A stretch of 64,000 bases of DNA from Alphaproteobacteria bacterium (GTDB taxonomy: Bacteria; Pseudomonadota; Alphaproteobacteria; CACIAM-22H2), in the NCBI GenBank assembly GCA_016124335.1, contig WGNX01000011.1, forward strand, positions 1-64,000, read 5' to 3'. Position numbers and translations under genes: made by a program. Under the pieces are notes generated by a model. That model was not told the origin of the DNA, did not search any database, and was given only the letters and a program-made list of their open reading frames with translations. Below, piece after piece: positions 9,309 through 18,989 of the stretch (position 1 is the first letter of the stretch; every line of letters starts with the position of its first letter).

Positions 9309-9331
9309 ACCCCCGGATCAAGTCCGGGGGT
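9309..9331. repeat. REP-like palindrome (loop TCAAG)
   Basis: ACCCCCGGA-TCAAG-TCCGGGGGT is a perfect 9-bp inverted repeat, flanked by GTGGAG and GACGC. The loop, arm length and flanks match the two elements at 22317-22339 and 22427-22449, so it belongs to the same interspersed family. It lies between the ilvC stop and its terminator. Confidence 0.75.
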
Positions 9332-9343
9332 GACGCGTTCGCG

Positions 9344-10402
<1,059 letters not shown>

Positions 10403-10431
10403 TCAGGTCGGGGCGGCGGCGCCGCCCGATG

Positions 10432-10944
10432 TCACATGCGCTTCTCGCCGCGCGCGATCGCGACGATGCCGGTGCGGCTGACTTCCGCCAGCCCCAGCGG
10501 CGCCATGAGTTCGATGAAGGCGTTGATCTTCTCGCCCGAGCCGGTGATCTCGAACACGAACGAGCCGATCGTGCTGTCGATGGCCTTGGCGCGGAAGATG
10601 TCCGCGATGCGCAGCGCCTCGACCCGGTCGTTGCCCTTCGAGATGACCTTGACGAGCGCCAGTTCGCGCGCCACGTGCGGGCCTTCCTGCGTCAGGTCCG
10701 AGACGCGGTGGACCGGGACCAGCCGGTCGAGCTGCGCCTTGATCTGCTCGATCACCATTTCGCTGCCCGACGTGACGACGGTGATGCGCGACAGGTGCTT
10801 GTCGGCGTCGGTCTCGGCGACGGTCAGGCTTTCGATGTTGTAGCCGCGGCCGGAAAACAGGCCGACGACGCGCGCAAGGATGCCCGGCTCGTTGTCGACG
10901 AGCACGGCGATCGTGCGGCGCTGGATGGGCGAGGCTTGGTTCAT
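10432..10944 (-). CDS. ilvN: Acetolactate synthase small (regulatory) subunit
   Basis: The 170-residue protein starts with an ACT domain (about residues 10-85) with the signature VLVDNEPGILARVVGLFSGR, and ends with the ALS_ss_C domain (about 95-168, ending AEVSRTGIVAIARGE). It binds branched-chain amino acids, especially valine, and gives feedback control and higher activity to the catalytic subunit encoded just upstream. It is 76 bp after ilvB and 68 bp before ilvC on the same strand. The symbol ilvH is used equally for this form. Confidence 0.95.
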   Translation of the reverse strand: MNQASPIQRRTIAVLVDNEPGILARVVGLFSGRGYNIESLTVAETDADKHLSRITVVTSGSEMVIEQIKAQLDRLVPVHRVSDLTQEGPHVARELALVKVISKGNDRVEALRIADIFRAKAIDSTIGSFVFEITGSGEKINAFIELMAPLGLAEVSRTGIVAIARGEKRM

Positions 10945-11020
10945 GGGCGGTTCGTTTCCGTAAGGGGCAAGGGTCGGGCGGGCGGGCGCGCCGGCCCGGA
11001 GCCGACGCGCCGCGAAGGCG

Positions 11021-12841
11021 TCAGACGAGGACCATGCCCTCTTCCGAAATCGGCCCCTTGCCCGAACCCGAGCCTGCGTCCTTGTCGGTCGGCCCCAGGA
11101 TCATCTCGTTGTGTGCGGCGCCCGACGGGATCATCGGGAAGCAGTTCTCTTTCTGGTCGACGCACATGTCGACCACGACCGGCCGCTTGACCGCGATCAT
11201 CTCGTTGATCACGGCGTCGACCTCGCCGAGCTTCGTGGCGCGAAGCCCCACGCAGCCGAAGGCTTCGGCCAGCTTCACGAAGTCGGGCAGCGAGTCCATG
11301 TAGCTTTCCGAATAGCGCGAGCCGTGCAGCAGCTCCTGCCACTGGCGCACCATGCCCATGTACTGGTTGTTGAGGATGAACACCTTCACCGGCAACCGGT
11401 ACTGCACGATGGTGCTCAGTTCCTGGATGTTCATCAGCGTGGAGGCTTCGCCCGCCACGTCGACGACCAGCGCGTCGGGGTGCGCGATCTGCACGCCCAT
11501 CGCCGCCGGCAGGCCATAGCCCATGGTGCCAAGCCCGCCCGACGTCATCCAGCGGTTGGGCTTCTGGAACTTCATGAACTGGGCCGCCCACATCTGGTGC
11601 TGGCCCACTTCGGTCGTGATGAACACGTCGTCACGCGCCGCGGTGATCGCCTGCAGGCGCTCGAGCGCGTATTGCGGCTTGATGATGTCGGTCGATTTCC
11701 GGTAGGCGAGACAGTCGCGCTTGCGCCACGTCTCGATCTGCTCCCACCACGAAGCCAGCGCCTTCTTGTCGGGTTTGGCGCCTTCGGCAACGCGCTTTTT
11801 CCATTCCGCGATCATCGCGCGCAGCACGTTGCCCGCATCGCCCACGACCGGGATGTCCACCCGGACGTTCTTGTTGATCGACGAGGGATCGATGTCGGCG
11901 TGGATCTTCCTGGAATTCGGCGAGAACGCGTTGAGGCGCCCGGTCACGCGGTCGTCGAAGCGCGCACCGATATTCACCATCACGTCGCAGCCGTGCATGG
12001 TGAGGTTCGCCTCGTACGTGCCGTGCATGCCCAGCATGCCAAGGAACAGCGGATCGGCCGCCGGCATGACGCCAAGGCCCATCAGCGTGCTCGTCACCGG
12101 GAAGCCCGTCAGGTGCGCCAGTTCGATCAGCGCCTTGGAAGCTTCCGGGCCCGAATTGACGATGCCACCGCCGGTATAAAGGATCGGCTTCTTGGCCTTC
12201 ACCATCAGGTCGACCGCTTGGGCGATCGCGCGCGGATCGGGCTCGGTGCGCGGGCGGTAGCTGGGATGCTTGGTTTCTGGTGCCGGCGTATAGGCCGTCT
12301 TGCCCATCAGGATGTCCTTGGGCAGGTCCACCACCACGGGGCCCGGACGGCCGCTGCGCGCGACGTGGAAGGCCTCGTGCATCACCTTCGACAGGTTCTT
12401 GATGTCCTTGACGAGGTAGTTGTGCTTCGTCGCGGGCCGCGTGATGCCGGTCGTGTCGGCTTCCTGGAACGCGTCGTTGCCGATGAGATGCGTGGGCACC
12501 TGCCCCGTCAGGCAAACGATCGGGATCGAATCCATCAGCGCGTCGACAAGGCCCGTGACCGCGTTCGTCGCACCGGGGCCCGAGGTGACGAGCACCACGC
12601 CGACCTTGCCGGTCGAGCGCGCATAGCCTTCGGCCGCGTGCACGGCACCGGCTTCCGCGCGCACGAGGATGTGGCGCAGCGCGTTCTGCTGGAACAGCGC
12701 GTCATAGATCGGAAGGACCGCACCGCCGGGGTAGCCGAAGATGACCTCGACGCCCTGGTCGACCAGCGCCTTGAGGACGATTTCCGCACCCGTGATCGGG
12801 GCGGTGTCCTGGGTCTGGGTCGGGGCGCTCGCGGTCGACAT
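11021..12841 (-). CDS. ilvB: Acetolactate synthase, large catalytic subunit
   Basis: The 606-residue thiamine-diphosphate enzyme condenses pyruvate with pyruvate or 2-oxobutyrate, the first common step of branched-chain amino acid synthesis. Domains in order are the N-terminal ThDP-binding region (10-175), central FAD/nucleotide region (200-335) and C-terminal ThDP/Mg region (385-560) with AGEAS and MNIQELSTI. The catalytic Glu is Glu63, but the surrounding motif, usually RHEQ, reads RAEA. The ATG at 12841 is chosen because AGGAAAGGA lies 6 nt upstream; the longer frame to 12886 has no such site. It is the first gene of the ilv operon. Confidence 0.95.
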   Translation of the reverse strand: MSTASAPTQTQDTAPITGAEIVLKALVDQGVEVIFGYPGGAVLPIYDALFQQNALRHILVRAEAGAVHAAEGYARSTGKVGVVLVTSGPGATNAVTGLVDALMDSIPIVCLTGQVPTHLIGNDAFQEADTTGITRPATKHNYLVKDIKNLSKVMHEAFHVARSGRPGPVVVDLPKDILMGKTAYTPAPETKHPSYRPRTEPDPRAIAQAVDLMVKAKKPILYTGGGIVNSGPEASKALIELAHLTGFPVTSTLMGLGVMPAADPLFLGMLGMHGTYEANLTMHGCDVMVNIGARFDDRVTGRLNAFSPNSRKIHADIDPSSINKNVRVDIPVVGDAGNVLRAMIAEWKKRVAEGAKPDKKALASWWEQIETWRKRDCLAYRKSTDIIKPQYALERLQAITAARDDVFITTEVGQHQMWAAQFMKFQKPNRWMTSGGLGTMGYGLPAAMGVQIAHPDALVVDVAGEASTLMNIQELSTIVQYRLPVKVFILNNQYMGMVRQWQELLHGSRYSESYMDSLPDFVKLAEAFGCVGLRATKLGEVDAVINEMIAVKRPVVVDMCVDQKENCFPMIPSGAAHNEMILGPTDKDAGSGSGKGPISEEGMVLV

Positions 12842-12907
12842 GGCCTGTCCTTTCCTCAATGGAAATGCGGTTGGGGCGCGGAACATAAAAGCCGATACCG
12901 CACTGCG

Positions 12908-13849
12908 TCAACGGATTTCTTTAATAAACGTACGAATCTCTGGCATCAGACTTTCCGAAAATTTCGTATGGAAGGTCTGCGCTTTATGCATCTGTCCGCG
13001 AAACCAGGTGTTCTGGCGCTTGGCAAACTGCCGGGTAGCAGTCTGCAACGCCTTGACGGCACTTGGCAAATCGCAAGCACCGCAGATATGTGCGGCCAGC
13101 TCGCGCACGCCCAGCGCCCGCATTGCCGGAAGTTCGTCGGAAAGTCCCTGCGCCAGCAGGCCGCGCACCTCGTCCAGCGCGCCCGCCTCAACCATGCCGG
13201 CCGCACGCGCATCGATCGAGGCGGCCTGTTGGGCGCGGGGCGGCAGCAGAAGCAGTGTGGGCCAGTCCGCCGGCCTGGGCGGATCGGCAGCCTGATGTTC
13301 GGAAAGCGGGATGCCGGTTGCCACCACCACCTCCCACGCCCGCAACATGCGCTGCGTGTCGGCGCTGCGGAGCTTCGCGCCCGCCGCCGCGTCGCGGCGC
13401 GCAAGATCGGCGTGGAAGCCTTCGTTGCCGCGTTCGGCAAGCAACGCGCGCGCGCGTTCGCGCACTTCGGCCGGGATCGGCGGCACGGCCGACAACCCCT
13501 CAACCAGCAGCTTGAGATACATGCCCGTCCCGCCGCACACGACGGCAAGTTTGCCTGCGGCATTCGTCGCGTCTATTTCGGCAAGGGCGGCCGTGCGCCA
13601 CATGCCGACCGTGCCGTGCGTGCGCGCGGGCCACACGCCGTAGAGCGCGTGCGGTGCCGCCGCCTCGTCGGCCGGCGACGGGCGGGCGGTGAGCACGCGA
13701 AGCTCGGCATAGACCTGCATGGAGTCCGCGTTGATCACCACGCCTTCGAATTCGCGTGCGATCGCCAGCGCCAGCGCCGACTTGCCCGATGCCGTCGGCC
13801 CCGCGACGATCACGGCGCGTCGCTTGCCTTCCTTCGACCGGCTCACCAT
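12908..13849 (-). CDS. miaA: tRNA dimethylallyltransferase
   Basis: The 313-residue protein transfers a dimethylallyl group to A37 of tRNAs that read UNN codons. The P-loop AGPTASGKSALA is at about residues 16-27, followed by INADSMQVY (catalytic Asp, substrate site) and GGTGMYLKLL, all diagnostic of MiaA. Its C-terminal half contains the tRNA-contacting motif ALGVRELAAHI and QFAKRQNTWFRGQ. A longer open frame extends upstream but runs antisense to serB, so I start at the ATG at 13849. It is divergent from serB, with only 12 bp between the start codons, so the promoters must overlap the opposite genes. Confidence 0.95.
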   Translation of the reverse strand: MVSRSKEGKRRAVIVAGPTASGKSALALAIAREFEGVVINADSMQVYAELRVLTARPSPADEAAAPHALYGVWPARTHGTVGMWRTAALAEIDATNAAGKLAVVCGGTGMYLKLLVEGLSAVPPIPAEVRERARALLAERGNEGFHADLARRDAAAGAKLRSADTQRMLRAWEVVVATGIPLSEHQAADPPRPADWPTLLLLPPRAQQAASIDARAAGMVEAGALDEVRGLLAQGLSDELPAMRALGVRELAAHICGACDLPSAVKALQTATRQFAKRQNTWFRGQMHKAQTFHTKFSESLMPEIRTFIKEIR

Positions 13850-13861
13850 AGTCGCCGTCCC

Positions 13862-14758
13862 ATGAACCCCGTCCTCGTCCTCACGGCGAACCCCGCCGAT
13901 CCCGTCCTCGACGATAACAGGCTCGCCGACCTCGCCGCGAGCCTTGCCCCCGAATTCGGCGCCAAGGGGCCCGCGAAGTGGCTTGCCCCCGGCATCGCCG
14001 CGGAAATCGAATTCACCGGCGGCGAAGCCGGGCGCATCGCCGAACTGGCGCGCGCGGAGCTTGGCGAAATCCGCGCCGACGTCAATGTCGTGCCCTCGGA
14101 GGGCCGGGCCAAGCGCCTGCTCCTGGCCGACATGGAATCCACGCTGATCGAGAACGAGATGCTCGACGACATCGCGCATCTCCTGGGCATCGGCGAGCGC
14201 GTAGCCGCGATCACGCGCCGCGCGATGAACGGCGAACTGGATTTCCGCGCGGCACTGGAAGAACGCGTGGGCCTGCTCAAGGGCCAGCACGTCTCGATCC
14301 TCGAGCGCGCGGCCGCGGGCATCCGCATCGTGCCGGGGGCGGCCACGCTTGCCGCGACGATGAAGGCCAATGGCGCCTATACGGCCATCGTGTCGGGCGG
14401 TTTCACGTTCTTCACGATGCGCGTGCGCGCGGCCCTGGGCTTCGACCGCGACCGCTCGAACGTGCTGGAAATCACGGGCGACCATCTGGCCGGCACGGTG
14501 GCCGAGCCGGTGCTGGGCCGCGAGGCGAAGCTCGAGGCGCTGGAGCGCCTTGCCGGTGCGCGCGACCTGCCGCTCGAGGCGACCATCGCCGTGGGCGACG
14601 GGGCCAACGACCTTGCCATGCTCGCGCACGCCGGCTTCGGCGTGGCCTTCCGCGCCAAACCGGCGGTGGCGGCGCAGGCGAAGATCCGCATCGACCATTG
14701 CGACCTGACGGGCCTGCTCTACCTGCAGGGCTATTCGCGCGACCGCTTCGTGGGCTAG
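13862..14758 (+). CDS. serB: Phosphoserine phosphatase
   Basis: The 298-residue HAD-family enzyme catalyses the last step of serine synthesis. The C-terminal catalytic domain (about 83-295) shows motif I ADMESTLIENEM with nucleophile Asp90, motif II SGG near 180, and motif IV GDGANDLAML near 243. The N-terminal ~80 residues match the alphaproteobacterial regulatory-type domain. Unusual: the second acidic residue of motif I, normally Asp in DxDxT, is Glu92. Neighbours are miaA (divergent) and ubiX, 11 bp downstream on the same strand. Confidence 0.93.
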   Translation: MNPVLVLTANPADPVLDDNRLADLAASLAPEFGAKGPAKWLAPGIAAEIEFTGGEAGRIAELARAELGEIRADVNVVPSEGRAKRLLLADMESTLIENEMLDDIAHLLGIGERVAAITRRAMNGELDFRAALEERVGLLKGQHVSILERAAAGIRIVPGAATLAATMKANGAYTAIVSGGFTFFTMRVRAALGFDRDRSNVLEITGDHLAGTVAEPVLGREAKLEALERLAGARDLPLEATIAVGDGANDLAMLAHAGFGVAFRAKPAVAAQAKIRIDHCDLTGLLYLQGYSRDRFVG

Positions 14759-14769
14759 GCTGCCGCAGC

Positions 14770-15354
14770 ATGGCCACGCAACGCCTCATCGTCGGCATTT
14801 CGGGCGCCTCGGGCGCCATCTACGGCGTGCGCACGCTCGAGGCCGCGAAGGCGGCGGGCATCGAGACGCATCTCGTGATGACGAAGACCGCGGCGATGAC
14901 GCTCGCCTACGAGACCGACTGGACCGCGAAGAAGGTCGCGGCCCTTGCCGGCGTCGTGCACGCGCCCGACGATCTGGGGGCGGCGATCTCGTCGGGCTCG
15001 TTCGGGACGCTGGGCATGATCGTGGCACCCTGCTCGATGCGCTCGGTTTCCGAGATCGCCTACGGCAACACGACCGGGCTGCTCACCCGCGCGGCCGACG
15101 TGCAGCTGAAGGAACGCCGCCGCGTCGTGCTGCTGGCGCGCGAAACGCCGCTGCATCTGGGCCACCTGCGCGCGATGACGCAGGCAACCGAGATCGGCGC
15201 GATCATCCTGCCGCCGGTGCCGGCGTTCTATTCGCGGCCCGCGACGATCGACGAGATCGTCGACCACACGGTCGGCCGCGCGCTCGACCTGTTCGGCATC
15301 GAGACCGGGCTCGTCAAGCGCTGGGGCGAAGCCCCGCGCAGGAAGAAGCGCTGA
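14770..15354 (+). CDS. ubiX: Flavin prenyltransferase UbiX
   Basis: The 194-residue flavoprotein joins dimethylallyl phosphate to FMN, making the prenylated cofactor for UbiD-type decarboxylases in ubiquinone synthesis. The N-terminal GISGASGAIYGVR motif, the IVAPCSMRSVSEIAYG segment around residues 85-100 and RVVLLARETPLHLGHLR around 118-134 are hallmark UbiX sequences. The C-terminal tail is basic. It begins 11 bp after serB and is probably cotranscribed. It ends 3 bp before the convergent degQ gene. Confidence 0.95.
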   Translation: MATQRLIVGISGASGAIYGVRTLEAAKAAGIETHLVMTKTAAMTLAYETDWTAKKVAALAGVVHAPDDLGAAISSGSFGTLGMIVAPCSMRSVSEIAYGNTTGLLTRAADVQLKERRRVVLLARETPLHLGHLRAMTQATEIGAIILPPVPAFYSRPATIDEIVDHTVGRALDLFGIETGLVKRWGEAPRRKKR

Positions 15355-15357
15355 GCG

Positions 15358-16896
15358 CTAGCCGCGCGGCTCGACCGGCAGGCCCACGAAGCGCTGCTCG
15401 CCGGCCCGCTCGACCATGATCAGCACGGACTTGCGCCCGGCCGTGCGCTGCTCCTTCACCTTGTCCTGCACCTGCTGGGGCTGGGTGATCTCGCTCTGCG
15501 CGACCTCGACGATCACGTCGCCCGGGCGGATGCCGCGTTCCTGCGCGACCGAGCCGTCGACGACGTCGGTCACGACAACGCCCTTCTGCTTTTCGGAAAG
15601 CTGGAAGCGCTGGCGCATGTCGGGCGTGATGGGCGCAAGCGTCATGCCCAGCACCTCGGCCTGACCCTGCGGCTGGCCCGGCTTCGATCCGGGTGCGGTC
15701 GTTGCGGCACTTGCCGCCTGCTCTTCCTCGAGCTCGCCCAGTTTCACGTTCAGCGTGACGGATTTGCGGTTACGCCACACCTCGACCTTCACGGTCTTGT
15801 CGACCGGCGTTTCGGCGACCAGGCGCGGCAGGCGGCGCATGTCGGTCACGTCCTTGCCGTCGAACTTGACGATGACGTCGCCCGCCCGGATGTCGGCCTT
15901 CGCGGCCGGGCCGTCGTCGGGGACCTTGGCGACCATGGCGCCGCGCGCCTTGTCGAGGCCCACGCTTTCCGCGATCTCGTCCGACACGGTCTGGATGTTG
16001 ACGCCCAGCCAGCCGCGGCGCACGCGGCCGTCCTTGCGCAGCTGCGCCACCACGTTCTTCACGATCGCCGAGGGGATCGAGAAGCCGATGCCGATCGACC
16101 CGCCGGTCTGCGAATAGATCGCCGTGTTGACGCCAACGACATCGCCCGCGAGGTTGAACAGCGGGCCGCCGGAATTGCCGCGGTTGATCGACGCGTCGGT
16201 CTGGATGAAATCGTCGTAGGGGCCGGCATTGATGTCGCGGTTGCGCGCCGAGATGATGCCCTGCGTGACCGAACCGCCCAGCCCCAGCGGATTGCCGATG
16301 GCCACGACCCAGTCGCCCACGCGCGCCTTGTCGCTGTCGCCGAACGTGACGTGGGCGAGCGGCGTCTTGCTTTCGACCTTCAGCAGCGCCAGATCGGTGC
16401 GCTGGTCCTTGCCCACGAGCTTGGCGGGCAGCGTGGCGTTGTCGTGGAACACGACGCGGATTTCGTCGCCGCCGTCGATGACGTGGTTGTTCGTGACGAT
16501 GTAGCCCGTGGCGTCGATCACGAAGCCCGAGCCCAGCGACTGGCCCTTGCGCTGCGGCTGCTGGTCGGGATTGCGGCCCTGCCGGTCGAAGAAGTCCTTG
16601 AAGAATTCCTCGAACGGGGAACCCGGCGGGAACTGCGGGATCTCGGGACGGCGCTGCTGGGGCGCCTGGCCCTGCGGTGCGCGCGGACCGGGCGTTGCGG
16701 CGGCGGTCTGCGTGGTCGTCACCTGGATCGAGACGACGGCCGGCAGCAGCCGCTCGGCCAGATCGGCGAAGGTGGAGGGCGCGAGCGTATTGGGAACCGC
16801 GCGCGGCTGGTTCTGCGCGAAAGCGGGTGCGGGGGCCAGCGCCTGAAGCGTCAGGATCGACGAGAGCGCGGCGGTTGCAAATGCACGGGCGATCAC
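15358..16896 (-). CDS. degQ: Periplasmic serine protease of the DegP/DegQ (Do) family
   Basis: The 512-residue HtrA protease degrades or refolds misfolded envelope proteins. A Sec signal peptide (about residues 1-27, ending PAFA) is followed by the trypsin-like domain with catalytic triad His138 (TNNHVIDG), Asp168 (RTDLALL) and Ser242 (GNSGGPLF). Two PDZ domains follow, about 285-375 and 410-505. It sits downstream of hflK-hflC on the same strand, the common arrangement in proteobacteria, except that a hydrolase gene is inserted. Its 197-bp upstream gap could carry an own promoter (a TATTAT/TATAAC-like stretch lies near 17000 on the minus strand). Confidence 0.93.
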   Translation of the reverse strand: MIARAFATAALSSILTLQALAPAPAFAQNQPRAVPNTLAPSTFADLAERLLPAVVSIQVTTTQTAAATPGPRAPQGQAPQQRRPEIPQFPPGSPFEEFFKDFFDRQGRNPDQQPQRKGQSLGSGFVIDATGYIVTNNHVIDGGDEIRVVFHDNATLPAKLVGKDQRTDLALLKVESKTPLAHVTFGDSDKARVGDWVVAIGNPLGLGGSVTQGIISARNRDINAGPYDDFIQTDASINRGNSGGPLFNLAGDVVGVNTAIYSQTGGSIGIGFSIPSAIVKNVVAQLRKDGRVRRGWLGVNIQTVSDEIAESVGLDKARGAMVAKVPDDGPAAKADIRAGDVIVKFDGKDVTDMRRLPRLVAETPVDKTVKVEVWRNRKSVTLNVKLGELEEEQAASAATTAPGSKPGQPQGQAEVLGMTLAPITPDMRQRFQLSEKQKGVVVTDVVDGSVAQERGIRPGDVIVEVAQSEITQPQQVQDKVKEQRTAGRKSVLIMVERAGEQRFVGLPVEPRG

Positions 16897-17093
16897 GGGG
16901 TTAGCTCCTTGGTTCTTCCGATCGTTCGGGACGGGCCTGGATCGGGACTCGCTTCGCGATTATGCGACGACCCCGGCCCGATCGCGACATCCAGTTATAA
17001 TATGTCCGATTGCGGCGAAATGGCGACCGCCGGACAGCCAAACCAGCCCCCGGCCATTTCAGATGGGTAACGGCGGGTTACGGCCGCCCGCGA

Positions 17094-18056
17094 TCAGAGG
17101 ATTTCCGCCAATTCTTTCTGGCATGTCGGGGTAAGCCGCGCGGAGTTGTGCCCCACGCCCGGCACGACGGTAAGCCGGATACGCGCCTGTCCAGCGGGCG
17201 CAAGGCGGCCCATCGCGCCGACCCAGGCCCGCGCATAGTCGATGCGTGTCGAGCCCGGATGGTCCTCGCGCGGCGGCTGCGGCTCCGTATCGGCACCGCC
17301 CACCACGACCGAAATCGGCAGGGCCGCCGCCTGCGCCCATCCCGCGGGATCGGGGGTCACGAGACGGGCGGTTCCGCCGCGCTTGGCGCGCGCGCTCACT
17401 GGCTTCTGACCATAGGGCCAGGGTGCGGTCGGGTCAGGAAAGGCGTAGCGGCCGGGTGCGCTCAAGATCAAGGCCTTCAGCCGGCCGGCGTGACGGACGG
17501 CGTATCTGTTCGCGAACTGCCCGCCCGCGGAGTGGCCGTAAAGAATGAACGTGCTTGAGCCGGCGCGCGCCGCGTAGAGATCGACGATCCGGTCGACGAA
17601 ATCGTCGGCACCGATGTCGCGCCCTTCAAGCGCGCGGTAGCCGCCCAGCGCCACGCTTGGATCACCGATCCACGATCCGAAGGCCGCGCCGAACACCGGT
17701 GCCAGGACGATCAGCCCGTGGCTGTCGGCAAATCCGGTCCAGCGCCTTGCGAAGGCCAGCGCGATTTCATCGGTCGTATGTTCGCGGCGCTCGTCCTCGA
17801 CCGATCCGTGCGCAAGCACGAGAACGCCCGTGATCGCGCCCTGCGGCACGTATTCGAAATACTGCCCGTGCGCGATCTCGCGGCGGACCGGCTGGTCGGG
17901 CGGCGGCTTGGCGGCGAAAGCCGGCACCACCGCATCGGCCAATGTGCCCGCCGTCGCAAGCAGGATGAACCTGCGTCGGCGCAAGGCATGGCTCGACCTG
18001 TCGGCAGCGCGCTTGGGCAATCCGGCCCCCTCCGGGATCCGGCCAGCATACGCCAT
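17094..18056 (-). CDS. Exported alpha/beta hydrolase
   Basis: The 320-residue protein has an alpha/beta-hydrolase fold. The nucleophile elbow GHSAGG gives Ser176, and the likely acid and base are Asp256 (GGADTE) and His303 (GVGHNSA). The oxyanion strand LVLAHGS is at about 79-85. An N-terminal RRRRF followed by a hydrophobic stretch and PAFA at about 45-48 resembles a Tat or Sec signal, so it is probably periplasmic or lipid-associated. It lies between hflC and degQ. The substrate cannot be told; esterase, lipase or polyhydroxyalkanoate-type activity are all possible. Confidence 0.75.
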   Translation of the reverse strand: MAYAGRIPEGAGLPKRAADRSSHALRRRRFILLATAGTLADAVVPAFAAKPPPDQPVRREIAHGQYFEYVPQGAITGVLVLAHGSVEDERREHTTDEIALAFARRWTGFADSHGLIVLAPVFGAAFGSWIGDPSVALGGYRALEGRDIGADDFVDRIVDLYAARAGSSTFILYGHSAGGQFANRYAVRHAGRLKALILSAPGRYAFPDPTAPWPYGQKPVSARAKRGGTARLVTPDPAGWAQAAALPISVVVGGADTEPQPPREDHPGSTRIDYARAWVGAMGRLAPAGQARIRLTVVPGVGHNSARLTPTCQKELAEIL

Positions 18057-18104
18057 CCGCCGGTTTTCGTGGCGTCCCGAGCGCGCGGCTGCGCCCGCGT
18101 TGGC

Positions 18105-18989
18105 CTAGCGCTTGGCGGGCGCGCTGCCCGGCGTCATTTCCCGGAAATAGCGGAAGAATTCGCTGTCGGGCGTCAGCACGATCGTCGAATTCGAGTCCGC
18201 CAAGACCTTGCGGTACGCCTCGAGCGAACGCCAGAAGGCGTAGAACTCGGGGTTTGCCCCATAGGCCTTCGCCGCGATCTGGGCGGCCTCGTTGTCGCCC
18301 TGCGCGCGCAGTTCGGCCGCCTTGCGGTTGGCGTCGGCCAGAAGGACCGTGCGCTCGCGATCGGCCTCGCCGCGGGTCTTCTGCGCGATTTCCGCACCTT
18401 CGGCGCGCAGCTGCGTCGCCTCGCGCACGCGTTCGGTCTGCATGCGCGCATAGATCGCCGGCGCGTTATCCGGATGCAGGTCGGCACGCATGATGCGCAC
18501 GTCCACGATCTCGATGCCGAACGGCTTGCTGGCACCCACCACACGCGTGGTGATGTCGCGCATCAGCTCGCCGCGACGCGCGGTCAGCAGCGTCTCGAAG
18601 CTCACCTGCCCGAACACGTCGCGCGTGGCCGACTGCACGATCGAGGCAAGGCGCTGGCGCATGCCCTGCTCGGTGCGCACGGTCTGGAAGAACAGCAGCG
18701 GATCGACGATGCGGTAGCGCGCGAAGCTGTCCATCACGATGCGCGTGCGGTCGCCCAGCACGACTTCGGTCGGCTCGGCGTCGAAGTCGAGCAGCCGCCG
18801 CTCGAAGAACAGCACGTTCTGCATGAGCGGGATCTTGATCTTGAGCCCGGGCTCCTGCACGACGCGCACGGGCGCGCCCAGCTGCAGGACCATCGCCTGC
18901 TGGCCCTGGCTGACCGTGAACAGCATCGAGGTGGACAGCAGGCCGAGGACGACGACGACGACGGCAAGAATGATCTGGTTGCGGGTCAT
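18105..18989 (-). CDS. hflC: HflC, modulator of FtsH protease
   Basis: The 294-residue SPFH/band-7 protein has one N-terminal membrane helix (about residues 5-25) and the prohibitin-like domain (about 28-210) with LQLGAPVRVVQEPGLKIKIP and the helical stretch YGANPEFYAFWRSLEAYRK typical of HflC. With HflK it forms a large periplasmic cage around FtsH and limits its access to membrane substrates. Its ATG overlaps the hflK stop by 4 bp (ATGA), indicating translational coupling and equimolar synthesis. Confidence 0.96.
   Translation of the reverse strand: MTRNQIILAVVVVVLGLLSTSMLFTVSQGQQAMVLQLGAPVRVVQEPGLKIKIPLMQNVLFFERRLLDFDAEPTEVVLGDRTRIVMDSFARYRIVDPLLFFQTVRTEQGMRQRLASIVQSATRDVFGQVSFETLLTARRGELMRDITTRVVGASKPFGIEIVDVRIMRADLHPDNAPAIYARMQTERVREATQLRAEGAEIAQKTRGEADRERTVLLADANRKAAELRAQGDNEAAQIAAKAYGANPEFYAFWRSLEAYRKVLADSNSTIVLTPDSEFFRYFREMTPGSAPAKR

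Noticed and set aside
13850..14698. N-terminal extension of the miaA frame
   Set aside because: The extension lies wholly antisense to serB; the MiaA P-loop starts soon after the ATG at 13849.
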